Assembly: GCA_020346205.1 (NCBI GenBank)
Contig: CP070776.1
Span: forward strand, 521,446-540,271
Direction: 5' to 3'
Origin: Deltaproteobacteria bacterium
GTDB taxonomy: Bacteria; Desulfobacterota; Desulfobulbia; Desulfobulbales; BM004
DNA: 18,826 nt
Positions 7,384 through 15,922 of this stretch are shown here, piece after piece. The first letter of the stretch is position 1, and every line of letters begins with the position of its first letter. The notes below the pieces were generated by a model. That model searched no databases, had not been told where the DNA came from, and saw only the letters and a list, made by a program, of their open reading frames with translations. A program made the position numbers and the translations under genes.

Positions 7384-8028
7384 ATGGGTCCGGAGAAATT
7401 ATGGCCTGATCCTGAACCCGACACATATACTTTTGAAAGATGCCTCCAGCAAAAGGGGTATCAGTGGGTTGGCGGACTTGACGAAGTAGGTCGCGGACCT
7501 CTGGCTGGACCGGTTGTCGCCGCCTGTGTCATTTTGGCAGAAAACTGCAATTATAGTGCTTTTGTTGACTCCAAGGTCATCAAAGCCCAGAACCGCTCCC
7601 TCCTGTATAAGGAATTGCTGAATAACGGTGCCCGGATTGGTGTCGGCATTGTTTCAGAGAAAGATATTGATCGTCTCAATATTCTCCAGGCCTCCCTGCT
7701 GGCCATGAAAAAAGCTGTTATCGCCTTGCCCCTTCAGCCGGACTTTCTTCTTGTTGACGGCAACCAACCAATACCAATGACAATACCACAGCAGACCCTG
7801 GTCAAGGGAGAGTCTAAGAGTGCCTCTATTGCTGCGGCTTCAATTGTAGCCAAGGTTGTACGTGATGAACTGATGGACCAATACCATGTCCAATATCCGG
7901 AATACAATTTTCAACAGAATAGGGGATATCCTACCCTTGAACACCGGCTGGCAATCCAAACTCACGGTCCCTGTGCTATCCACCGGCAGAGCTTCAAATG
8001 TGTTAAGGAGTTCATTGCAAAGACCTGA
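7384..8028 (+). CDS. rnhB: Ribonuclease HII
   Basis: RNase HII cuts the RNA strand of RNA/DNA hybrids and starts removal of single ribonucleotides from DNA. The 214-residue protein has the DEDD metal site: D33 and E34 in GLDEVGRGPLAGP, D125 in LLVDGN and D161 in VVRDELM. The GESKSASIAAASIVAKVVRD stretch is also characteristic of the type 2 family. The N-terminal ~28 residues before the conserved core are a short non-conserved extension. AGAGG directly abuts the ATG and GGGGG lies at 7372-7376, so the ribosome-binding site is acceptable. It is 18 bases after rplS, the common rplS-rnhB pair, and 30 bases before the YraN gene. Confidence 0.97.
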   Translation: MGPEKLWPDPEPDTYTFERCLQQKGYQWVGGLDEVGRGPLAGPVVAACVILAENCNYSAFVDSKVIKAQNRSLLYKELLNNGARIGVGIVSEKDIDRLNILQASLLAMKKAVIALPLQPDFLLVDGNQPIPMTIPQQTLVKGESKSASIAAASIVAKVVRDELMDQYHVQYPEYNFQQNRGYPTLEHRLAIQTHGPCAIHRQSFKCVKEFIAKT

Positions 8029-8058
8029 ATAGTGATAAATATAATCTGCTGATATCAT

Positions 8059-8454
8059 ATGACTCTCCAAAAAAAAGAACTTGGAGCAAATGGCGAGGAG
8101 CTCGCGGCCCGCTATTTAATGAGCCAGGGATATCGAATTCTTGAACGCAATTATCGCATTAGGCTGGGTGAAATAGATATTATAGCCGAACAGGGAAAAG
8201 ATCTGGTGTTTATTGAAGTGAAAACACGTTCAGATACTCTCTTCGGTTCTCCTTTAGATTCAGTAACAATCCCCAAACAGAGACAGCTCTCAAAAGTTGC
8301 CCTTGAATATATGAGTAGGCAGGGCTGCCATAACCGCCCGGCACGTTTTGATGTTGTAGGAGTCCAATTAAAGGGATTAAATGCACAGCAATTACAGAAT
8401 GTCAATATAGAATTAGTGCAAAATGCATTTGATCTCTGTTATGGCAATGAATGA
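8059..8454 (+). CDS. UPF0102 (YraN) family nuclease-like protein
   Basis: This 131-residue protein belongs to the YraN/UPF0102 family, which has a restriction-endonuclease-like fold. The sequence shows the family start LGANGEELAARYL, then NYRIRLGEIDII and LVFIEVKTR, which together hold the D, E and K positions of a PD-(D/E)XK-type metal site (GEID followed by EVK). The cellular role of the family is not settled; links to DNA processing have been suggested. The gene follows rnhB closely, a neighbourhood seen in many genomes. The start has little Shine-Dalgarno. A 51-base spacer follows before pdxA. Confidence 0.93.
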   Translation: MTLQKKELGANGEELAARYLMSQGYRILERNYRIRLGEIDIIAEQGKDLVFIEVKTRSDTLFGSPLDSVTIPKQRQLSKVALEYMSRQGCHNRPARFDVVGVQLKGLNAQQLQNVNIELVQNAFDLCYGNE

Positions 8455-8505
8455 ACATGAATAATAACAAGACGATTTTCTTTTCATCAGGAGACTTGGC
8501 AGGTA

Positions 8506-9555
8506 ATGCATAGAAAAGGAACTACGAAAAATATTTCCTCCGGCAGGTCTCGTCTAGTTGGCATTACCATGGGCTGTCCAGTTGGTATTGGCCCGGAAAT
8601 AATTCTGCGTTTCCTGGCAAGTAAAAAATTACCTGAAAATTGTTCCCCGGTTGTAGTTGGCGATATCGGTGTCCTCCGACGCTGTGCAAAAGAGTTGCAA
8701 ATGAGCGTGGAGATTATTGCGTGGCAGCCTGGTGAAAAAGTTGATGGGGATAAAATCCAGGTCATAGAACCAAAGAGCAGTGAAGGCTATGTGCTTAAGT
8801 CTGAAAGTTTACAATGGGGAGTTCCGGGCAAGGAAACAGGTCATGCTGCAGTTGAATACATTAAGGAAGCTGTGCGTTTTATTGCCCAGGGTTATATTGA
8901 TGCTATGGTGACCTGTCCCATTTCCAAGTATGCCATCCAAATGGCAGGCTTCAAATTTCCGGGGCATACCGAGCTTCTGGCATCTTTATGTGAGACGCAA
9001 AATTTTGGTATGATGATGGCCGGGGACAGGTTGAAGGTCTCGCTGGTCACCATTCACACACCTTTAGCCAAAGTTGCTGAGCAGCTGGATCAGGCAGAAG
9101 TTAGGCGCATAATCAATTTGACAGGTGAAACACTTGTTAAGGACTTTGGTATAACCACACCGCGCATTGCAGTTGCTGGTTTTAACCCGCATGGTGGGGA
9201 AGCCGGCCTTTTCGGCGAGGAAGAGCAAAAGATAATTATGCCGGCAGTTGCAGAACCATTTTCAGAAAATTGGGAAGTTTCAGGCCCCATGCCGCCTGAT
9301 ACAGTTTTTAAAATGGCATTTGACAATAGGTATGATGCAGTTGTTGCCATGTATCATGACCAAGGCCTCATACCCTTTAAGCTTGTCCATTTTGAGGATG
9401 GAGTTAATTTCACCATGGGCCTTCCTATTATCCGAACATCCGTAGATCACGGAACAGCCTATGATATTGCCGGTAAGGGCATGGCAAGTTTTTCCAGCCT
9501 GAGAGCAGCCTTCATAATGGCAACACAGATCATAAGCTCCAGAAAAAAAGCGTAA
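8506..9555 (+). CDS. pdxA: 4-hydroxythreonine-4-phosphate dehydrogenase family (PdxA)
   Basis: PdxA oxidises 4-phosphohydroxy-L-threonine with NAD in pyridoxal 5'-phosphate synthesis. The 349-residue protein carries the three metal-ligand histidines at the family spacing: H184 in VTIHTPLA, H229 in FNPHGGEAG and H284 in MYHDQGL. GHTELLAS (around H154) and GLPIIRTSVDHGTAYDIAGKG are also diagnostic. The N-terminal motif reads MGCPVGIGPE, where many relatives have MGDPAGIGPE. The start ATG has AGGAGA at 8489-8494. The close PdxA2 branch, acting on phosphothreonate, is usually linked to a DUF1537 kinase gene; none is here, so the vitamin B6 role is more likely but not proven. A PLP-dependent enzyme lies further downstream (15923), with no obvious functional link. 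Confidence 0.9.
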   Translation: MHRKGTTKNISSGRSRLVGITMGCPVGIGPEIILRFLASKKLPENCSPVVVGDIGVLRRCAKELQMSVEIIAWQPGEKVDGDKIQVIEPKSSEGYVLKSESLQWGVPGKETGHAAVEYIKEAVRFIAQGYIDAMVTCPISKYAIQMAGFKFPGHTELLASLCETQNFGMMMAGDRLKVSLVTIHTPLAKVAEQLDQAEVRRIINLTGETLVKDFGITTPRIAVAGFNPHGGEAGLFGEEEQKIIMPAVAEPFSENWEVSGPMPPDTVFKMAFDNRYDAVVAMYHDQGLIPFKLVHFEDGVNFTMGLPIIRTSVDHGTAYDIAGKGMASFSSLRAAFIMATQIISSRKKA

Positions 9556-9701
9556 AGGAAACGGAACTGTGCTGCTGCTAAAACATGCATTCAAGTTGAT
9601 AAAATGTCTGGCTTGAATAAAAGCTCTTTGTTAATAATGTACACAATATTACCTATATTTTTTGAGAATTTGTGGATATCAACCAGAACTGATTTGAAAC
9701 T

Positions 9702-10394
9702 ATGAGTACCGAGGATTTTCAGGCAAGCCATTTGGTTGAACAGGATTCAACCCAAGAAAGCCCCTTGCTCATCCCAGGCGGTCTGTTTATCGTTTTTGAG
9801 GGTATTGACGGGACAGGGAAATCGACTCAACTCCACTTGCTAGCTGAAAAGCTCAGACAACTTGGTTATGCAGTAGTTGCAACCCGTGAACCTACCAGTG
9901 GTCCTTTCGGACAAAAGATCAGGGAGCTATTTGTTGACCGTGGAGCAGTGTCGCAGGAGGAAGAATTGGAGCTTTTCATCGCAGACCGTGACCAGCACGT
10001 AAAGGAAGTTATTACTCCTGCCCTGGCAGATGGCTGTGTAGTGATCTGTGATCGATATTATCTTTCCACGATCGCATACCAGGGTGCCAATGGTATGGAC
10101 CCGGATATTATATTGAAAAAAAACGAAGACTTTCCGGTCCCTGATCTGGCTGTTATTCTCGAGATAGATCCGGCTCATGGTATTAACCGCATCCGGAATC
10201 AGCGGAATGAAAATCCCAATACTTTTGAAGATGAAGCAAACCTGCAAAAAGTGGCAAGTATTTTTGCTGGTATGCAGCAGGATTTTATTGAGAGGATAAA
10301 TGGATCAGAATCCATAGAAAAAGTTCATAGCCTGGTGCTTGAGGCAGTTACAAAAGTACTGGCCCAAAAAACAACGCAACATGTTGATAGTTAA
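9702..10394 (+). CDS. tmk: Thymidylate kinase
   Basis: Tmk phosphorylates dTMP to dTDP for DNA synthesis. The 230-residue protein has the P-loop EGIDGTGKSTQ (G34 to S41), the TREPT substrate motif, the DRYYLSTIAYQG motif, and a LID-like stretch at RIRNQRNENPNTFED. Residues 1-26 are an acidic, poorly conserved N-terminal extension relative to most homologues, which start at about residue 27. No later start codon or ribosome-binding site fits better, so I keep ATG 9702, but no good Shine-Dalgarno precedes it. The 146-base spacer upstream has AT-rich promoter-like pieces without a properly spaced pair. Confidence 0.95.
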   Translation: MSTEDFQASHLVEQDSTQESPLLIPGGLFIVFEGIDGTGKSTQLHLLAEKLRQLGYAVVATREPTSGPFGQKIRELFVDRGAVSQEEELELFIADRDQHVKEVITPALADGCVVICDRYYLSTIAYQGANGMDPDIILKKNEDFPVPDLAVILEIDPAHGINRIRNQRNENPNTFEDEANLQKVASIFAGMQQDFIERINGSESIEKVHSLVLEAVTKVLAQKTTQHVDS

Positions 10395-10416
10395 AAAATT
10401 ATTTAACAAAACTATG

Positions 10417-10444
10417 TTGACATTATTTGAATAGAGGTTAGGAC
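10417..10444 (+). promoter_or_regulatory. Possible promoter before the TPR-LolB pair
   Basis: A perfect TTGACA lies at 10417-10422 in the short tmk-TPR spacer. With a 16-base gap the -10 would be TAGGAC at 10439-10444, only three matches to consensus, so this is a weak call. Confidence 0.2.
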
Positions 10445-10455
10445 GGTAATTTATT

Positions 10456-12291
10456 ATGCAGAGTAGCAGTTCCTCATACAGAGTAATGTGGCTCAACATG
10501 AAACGCATTATGTCCCGGTGTTTCAAGGTATGGGACTATAATCGTTGTTCACTGCACTACTTTGTTGTTCTGCTTGCCCTTGTTTTTCTAACTGTTTCCT
10601 GTGCAGCTTCTTCTATTGATTCATCAACCCCGAAAAAAGTCCTCACCGGTTACGAAGAACCAGAGCAGGAAAGAGTGGCTGAGGCTAATGACATGGCCTG
10701 CTCTTATTTTTATTTTCTCTGGGGTAAGACCGCCGAAAACAACCATCGCTTTGAAGAAGCGCTGGAAGCATATGAAAAAGCCCTTTTATGTGATGAAGAA
10801 AGTGAATATATCAAACGCAGCCTGGCAATACTTCTTATTAAGATGGATCGTAAAGAGCAGGCTGCAAGAGTACTAGAGCAGATAACCAGCAGCAATCCCC
10901 AAGATACGGAAAACAGGATTTTGTTGGCAAAAGTGTATAGCAGTTTGGGGCGTAATGATGAAGCTGTGGCTATTTACCAGCAGCTGTTGGAAATTAAGGA
11001 AGACCATGACACATTACTAATGCTCGGAACGCTTTATGCACAAAATAAAGAGTATGAAAAAGCCCAGAAGATACTTAATCGACTCATTCGGCTTGAAGGT
11101 GACTCATATCTGGCCCATTATTACCTGGCAAGATTATACCGGGAGCTACAGTATTACGAGAAGACAGCAACCTCTTATGAAAAAGCACTGGAACTTAATT
11201 GGTCTGATAGGCTGGCCTATGAAGTGGCTGAATTTTATGAAGGCCTGCAGGAATATGACAAGGCCATCGTGGTATACAATAGAATTATCGATGAGGGTGA
11301 ATCAAGCGATATGGCAAAAACGAGACTTGTCAATCTGTACCTGACCCTTGACGAGAATGACAAAGCACTGGAACTGCTGCGTGATTTAAGGTCGATCCTG
11401 CCCGAATCCCACAATGTTGACATAACCATAAGCCGTATTCTCCTGAGTCAGGAAAAGTATGCTGAAGCTATCATGATCATGGAGGATGTTTTACAGACCA
11501 ATCCCGAGCTGACGGTTGTGCGCTATCTCCTTGGTATGGCTTATTACAGGAATAATGAGAATTATAAGGCTGAAGAGCAGCTAAAATTCATCCCAACCGA
11601 GTCAAACCTTTACGAAGATAGTATTTTTCTTCGGGTTAAGATGCTGAGCGAGAGCGATAATCATCAGGGCGCTATTGACCTTCTGCAAAAAGAAGTCGAC
11701 GATGCTGCCACCAGGAAGCCCAGTTTTTATATCCTGTTGGGATCTCTCTACAGGGAAAATGACGAAGTTGAAAAGGGCAGGAAGATATATGAGCAGGCTG
11801 CAAGATTATACCCGGAAGATATAGACCTTCTTTACAATTACGGCATATTTTTAGAGAAAATTGGGGAGCAGGAAGAAGCCATGACCAAGATGCAGGAAGT
11901 GCTCGTTCACGACCCTGATAATGGAGCTGCCCTCAACTATGTCGGTTATACCTGGGCTGATAATAATGTTCATTTGGAAAAGGCCCTGGAGTATATTAAG
12001 AAGGCGGTAGAGCTTATGCCAGACGATGGATATATAAGGGACAGTCTTGGCTGGGTTTACTTTAGGATGGGCAACGTGGAGCAGGCAATTATTGAACTTG
12101 AAAAAGCTGCAGAGATGGTGAAGAACGATCCAGTAATTAAAGAACACCTCGGGGATGTTTATTTGCATGCTGAACAGCTTGATAAAGCGCTGGCAGCCTA
12201 TGAAGAAGCCTACAAGCACTTTGAGGAAGAAGATAAAAAGGAAAGAGTCCAACTCAAGATTAATTCCATCAAATCCAAGATTCTACAGTGA
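10456..12291 (+). CDS. TPR-repeat putative lipoprotein, PA4667-like
   Basis: This 611-residue protein is built almost wholly of tetratricopeptide repeats, roughly a dozen or more from residue 80 to about 600, with typical 34-residue A/G/Y/A spacing (for example RFEEALEAYEKAL). The N-terminus has a hydrophobic stretch FVVLLALVFLTVSC ending at C49, a weak lipobox (T-V-S-C), so it is probably exported and lipid-anchored. Later starts at 10486, 10498 or 10510 would give a shorter n-region; I keep 10456, which has a TAGGA 12 bases upstream. The block ALNYVGYTWADNNVHLEKALEYI, then DGYIRDSLGWVYFRMG and HLGDVY, matches the TPR proteins found next to lolB in Pseudomonas (PA4667 type, from memory). It overlaps the next gene by 4 nt. 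Its molecular role is unknown; scaffolding at the envelope is a reasonable inference. Confidence 0.85.
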   Translation: MQSSSSSYRVMWLNMKRIMSRCFKVWDYNRCSLHYFVVLLALVFLTVSCAASSIDSSTPKKVLTGYEEPEQERVAEANDMACSYFYFLWGKTAENNHRFEEALEAYEKALLCDEESEYIKRSLAILLIKMDRKEQAARVLEQITSSNPQDTENRILLAKVYSSLGRNDEAVAIYQQLLEIKEDHDTLLMLGTLYAQNKEYEKAQKILNRLIRLEGDSYLAHYYLARLYRELQYYEKTATSYEKALELNWSDRLAYEVAEFYEGLQEYDKAIVVYNRIIDEGESSDMAKTRLVNLYLTLDENDKALELLRDLRSILPESHNVDITISRILLSQEKYAEAIMIMEDVLQTNPELTVVRYLLGMAYYRNNENYKAEEQLKFIPTESNLYEDSIFLRVKMLSESDNHQGAIDLLQKEVDDAATRKPSFYILLGSLYRENDEVEKGRKIYEQAARLYPEDIDLLYNYGIFLEKIGEQEEAMTKMQEVLVHDPDNGAALNYVGYTWADNNVHLEKALEYIKKAVELMPDDGYIRDSLGWVYFRMGNVEQAIIELEKAAEMVKNDPVIKEHLGDVYLHAEQLDKALAAYEEAYKHFEEEDKKERVQLKINSIKSKILQ

Positions 12292-13190
12292 GGGGACTTT
12301 TGCGCCACTATCTCCTCTATTCCAATATTTTCCTTGCAGCTCTTTTGTTTTTCATTCAGGGTTGTGCCAGGCCGGCGCTGCAGACCTATCCTGCAAGCGA
12401 ATTGGAGGTTGGATTAGTAACCGAAGCTTTTACGCGCTACCAGGAGATAAACGAGAAGTCATGCTCTTGCTGCCTCGATGCTGAAGCCGATGCTGCACTT
12501 TCTGTATCAGGTTGGTTCACTGACCATTCAGGGAAAGTCTCCGGTTACCTCCAGGCCATGCAACCTGGCTATATAAAATTTGTCGCCATAAATCCTCTGG
12601 GGCAACCCCTTTTTATCCTAGTGACAAATGGAACCGTGTTTAAAAGCCTTAATGTTTTTGAAGAGAAAGCGTATTTAGGCTCAGTACATTCAGAGGCATA
12701 CAAGAAATTCGCGCCGCCGGGTTTTGAACCGGATTTTTCTTACTACTGGCTGGTCGGTAGATTACAACCGGGAGATAATGAAATTCACGCAGTAATGCAT
12801 GACAGGGAACTGGAACAATTTTGGTTACAAATAAGCCATGCCAATTCAAGTATAGAAAGCTTGATATTGTTTGATCCTATGGAGCTTGTAATTTTACGTC
12901 ATGTTATGATGGATGAGCATGGCAAGCATCTTTTGGACATGTCCTATGCAGACCATCAAGCTTTGTTCGGGAAAACAGACAAATATTCCGGGGGTGAGTC
13001 TGCAGCTATTCCCAAATCAATTGAACAGGAAGATTTGTGCAAAGTTCCAGCAAGGATAACTCTTTCCTCTAGAGAAAATGCAAGTAAGATAGAATTAAAA
13101 CTTTCCTCATTTTTAGAGGATGCGCATTTTTCTGCAGATGATTTTCTACTGGATATCCCGGATAATTTTGAACAAATACTCGTCAAATAG
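12288..13190 (+). CDS. LolB-like outer-membrane lipoprotein (LolA/LolB fold)
   Basis: This 300-residue predicted lipoprotein has a hydrophobic signal LFLAALLFFIQGC-type start with lipobox I-Q-G-C and modified C26. After the signal the pattern SGWFTDHSGKVSGYLQAMQPGYIKFVAINPLGQPLFILVTNG is that of the LolA/LolB/DUF4292 beta-sheet family, in which LolB accepts lipoproteins from LolA and inserts them in the outer membrane. The C-terminal DFLLDIPDNFEQI also resembles that fold's last strand. The GTG start overlaps the TPR stop in the sequence GTGA, so the two are co-translated. True LolB function is not proven: sequence similarity is low, the protein is longer than typical LolB, and LolB is considered rare outside beta/gamma-proteobacteria. 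A short CSCC motif at about residues 58-62 is odd. Confidence 0.7.
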   Translation: MRGLLRHYLLYSNIFLAALLFFIQGCARPALQTYPASELEVGLVTEAFTRYQEINEKSCSCCLDAEADAALSVSGWFTDHSGKVSGYLQAMQPGYIKFVAINPLGQPLFILVTNGTVFKSLNVFEEKAYLGSVHSEAYKKFAPPGFEPDFSYYWLVGRLQPGDNEIHAVMHDRELEQFWLQISHANSSIESLILFDPMELVILRHVMMDEHGKHLLDMSYADHQALFGKTDKYSGGESAAIPKSIEQEDLCKVPARITLSSRENASKIELKLSSFLEDAHFSADDFLLDIPDNFEQILVK

Positions 13191-13206
13191 TATCAACCCT
13201 TAAAGA

Positions 13207-15807
13207 ATGAATTCAGTAACCATGCGAATGCCTGAAAATATCGGCAAACTTTTTGCCCATGTAAAAAAGCCGAGCCGATATGTTGGTAATGAGATAAATG
13301 CCTGCTACAAGCACTGGGATGAAGCTGAACTCCGGGTTGCCCTGGTATTCCCAGACCTTTATGAAATAGGCATGTCACATCATGGCCTGCAGATTCTTTA
13401 TTCTGTTATTAATGCACAGGAGGGTTTGCTGGCAGACAGGGTATATGCACCTGACAAGGACCTGGAGGAACTGCTGCAGAGTCAAAATGTACCAATTTTT
13501 GCAGTGGAATCGCGCAGGGCATTGGCAGAATTTGACATGATCGGCATTACTTTGCCCTATGAACTGTGCTACACAAATATCCTGACAATTCTGGATCTGG
13601 GGGGAATTCCTTTCCGGACGTCAAACCGGGATGATTCGCATCCATTTATAATTGGAGGGGGATCCGGCAGTTTCAACCCTGAGCCGGCTGCAGACTTTTT
13701 CGATGCAATCTTATTGGGTGATGGGGAGGAGGCGGTTCTTGAAATTACTGAAGTTATTAGATCATCTAAAAGAGCAAAGCTTGACAGGCATGAGATTCTT
13801 GAAAAACTTGCTGCAGTACCCGGTGTCTATGTACCCTCTTTTTTTGAGCCGCTTTATGACAGGCGAGGTAAACTTCTGGAAGTCAAATCTCTGAAAGAAA
13901 ATTATAATAGGATCCAGCGACGTATTCTCCCAGATCTTGAAATTTCTCATACCCCGGGAAAACCAATTGTACCTCTGGTGCGTATAGTACATGATCGTTT
14001 GGGCATTGAAGTTGCCCGGGGGTGTACCCGGGGTTGTCGTTTCTGTCAGGCAGGTATTATCTACAGGCCGGTTCGGGAACGTACGGCTGGAAGGGTAGTG
14101 GAGCTTGCTGAAAAAGGTATGCAGGCAGGTGGGTTTGATGAACTTGCTCTGCTCTCCTTATCCACAGGTGATTATTCGTGTCTTTCCCCGGCATTAGGCC
14201 GTTTGATGGACAGGTTCGTAAAGGAGTATGTGTCTGTTTCCATGCCGTCCATGCGTGTTGGAACCTTAACACCTGAGATCATGAGCCAGATAAAAAGGGT
14301 AAGAAAGACAGGCTTCACCCTAGCTCCAGAAGCCGGTACTGATCGGCTCCGAAAGATAATTAATAAAGGTATAACTGAAGAAGATTTGTTGTCTACCTGC
14401 AGGGATGCCAATATCCTGGGATGGAAACTGCTGAAGTTTTATTTTATGTTCGGTCTGCCTACAGAAACTGAGGAAGATGTCAAGGCTATAGCTGATCTAG
14501 TAAGGAGAGCTGCTCAGACTTCTGCTGACAGACGTCTGCGCATAAATGTAAGTGTAGCCACCTTTGTACCCAAGCCGCACACACCGTTTCAGTGGGAACC
14601 GCAAATCTCGATCGATGAGGCCTTTGCCAGGATTGATCTGTTGAAAAGAAATCTGCCAAAAGGAAATTACAAGCTGAAGTGGCATGATCCGCGCCAGAGC
14701 TTTCTTGAAGGTGTTATGTCACGGGGAGACAGGTTGTTATCAAGGGTTATTGAGGAGGCCTGGCAAAAAGGAGCTCGATTGGACGCCTGGACTGAGCACT
14801 ATGACCTGAATATTTGGCAGGATGCAGCCGATAGCTGCAAGATAGATTTTCACAAGTTTTTACAACGGCGGGATTTTTCTGAGATCCTTCCCTGGCAGCA
14901 CCTGGATACAGGAGTCGATATGGAATTTTTGCGAGCTGAACTTGAAAGATCGCTTACAGGTGAGTATACGCCGGACTGTCGTATGTACGGGTGCCAGAAT
15001 TGTGGAGCCTGTGATTTTAAAGAAGTAAAGCCCGTGGTCCAATGTATAGAAAAAGGCCTGGTAGAGAGTGGAGAAGAAGTAAGATTTGTCAGCAGTTCTA
15101 CAACCCAAGATTTGCCTGAAATGCCCTCTCCACAAGAAGATACAGTATCAGAAAGTGAAGAACATCACTGGTATCGTCTGTCTTATTCTAAGCAGGGTGA
15201 TATCAGGTTTTTAAGTCATCTTGAAGTGATCCAGGTATTTTTTCAGGCGTTCAGAAGGGCGGCGGTGAAGCTGCACTACACACAAGGATTTAATCCTGTT
15301 CCTAAAGCATCTTTCAGCCCTGCATTACCTGTTGGAACTGAAAGCCTGGCCGAGTATCTGGATCTGGATCTTTCAGAAGAGATTAAGGATAAAAGTAATT
15401 TCTTGCTCGATATTAATGATCAGCTCCCTTCCGGCATTCGAATCCTGTCAGTTGCAGGAGTGCCTGAAAGAAAATCAGATGCTGCTGTTAGATATCTTAC
15501 CTGTTATAAAATTCGTCTTGATCGTGATTTGTCATCAGATGACAGGGATAACCTGGATAGTTTTATGGACAAGGATAGTTTTACAGTTAAAAAAATGAGA
15601 AAGGGCAGACAGCGTATTTTGGATATTAGGAAACAGGTGAAAAGCATAGATGTGTTGGAAGAGAACAGCTTTGAAATGATTCTGTTCAGTGAAGAGGGCA
15701 AAGCTGCAGGTAAACCTGCTGAAATCATCAAAGCTATCCTGAATTTAACAGATGAAGAATGTTTGAATTTTAATATCCTTAAGACCTGGAATAAGGCTGT
15801 CCAATAA
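13207..15807 (+). CDS. Fused B12-binding-like radical SAM protein with C-terminal DUF2344 (TIGR03960/TIGR03936)
   Basis: This 866-residue protein combines several parts. Residues 40-200 are a Rossmann-like segment resembling the cobalamin-binding domain of B12 radical SAM enzymes (HPFIIGGGSGSFNPEP, then LGDGEEAV) but without a DxHxxG box. Residues 260-500 are a radical SAM core with the 4Fe-4S motif C273-TRG-C277-RF-C280. A cysteine cluster follows at C591, C596, C599 and C602. Residues ~653-866 are the DUF2344 domain (WYRLSYSKQGDIRFLSHLE and LHYTQGFNPVPKASFSPALPVG). The two halves correspond to families TIGR03960 and TIGR03936, fused in many Desulfobacterota and Firmicutes, often near rng or rplU. 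No substrate is known. Two in-frame ATGs follow shortly after the chosen start. The gene lies 16 bases after the LolB-like gene. Confidence 0.9.
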   Translation: MNSVTMRMPENIGKLFAHVKKPSRYVGNEINACYKHWDEAELRVALVFPDLYEIGMSHHGLQILYSVINAQEGLLADRVYAPDKDLEELLQSQNVPIFAVESRRALAEFDMIGITLPYELCYTNILTILDLGGIPFRTSNRDDSHPFIIGGGSGSFNPEPAADFFDAILLGDGEEAVLEITEVIRSSKRAKLDRHEILEKLAAVPGVYVPSFFEPLYDRRGKLLEVKSLKENYNRIQRRILPDLEISHTPGKPIVPLVRIVHDRLGIEVARGCTRGCRFCQAGIIYRPVRERTAGRVVELAEKGMQAGGFDELALLSLSTGDYSCLSPALGRLMDRFVKEYVSVSMPSMRVGTLTPEIMSQIKRVRKTGFTLAPEAGTDRLRKIINKGITEEDLLSTCRDANILGWKLLKFYFMFGLPTETEEDVKAIADLVRRAAQTSADRRLRINVSVATFVPKPHTPFQWEPQISIDEAFARIDLLKRNLPKGNYKLKWHDPRQSFLEGVMSRGDRLLSRVIEEAWQKGARLDAWTEHYDLNIWQDAADSCKIDFHKFLQRRDFSEILPWQHLDTGVDMEFLRAELERSLTGEYTPDCRMYGCQNCGACDFKEVKPVVQCIEKGLVESGEEVRFVSSSTTQDLPEMPSPQEDTVSESEEHHWYRLSYSKQGDIRFLSHLEVIQVFFQAFRRAAVKLHYTQGFNPVPKASFSPALPVGTESLAEYLDLDLSEEIKDKSNFLLDINDQLPSGIRILSVAGVPERKSDAAVRYLTCYKIRLDRDLSSDDRDNLDSFMDKDSFTVKKMRKGRQRILDIRKQVKSIDVLEENSFEMILFSEEGKAAGKPAEIIKAILNLTDEECLNFNILKTWNKAVQ

Positions 15808-15922
15808 TGGGGTTATTTTTTCATATTTAAGTTTGCGATTTAAAAAACTTTATAGTAATTCTGTAGCAGCGTTTTGTGGATGGTAATCAGCTGAAAAAAG
15901 TTGAATAAGGAAAGGAGAGAGT

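Noticed and set aside
15829..15850. AAGTTT/AAACTT dyad after the radical SAM gene as a terminator
   Set aside because: Six AT-rich base pairs with no T run after them; too weak to terminate.
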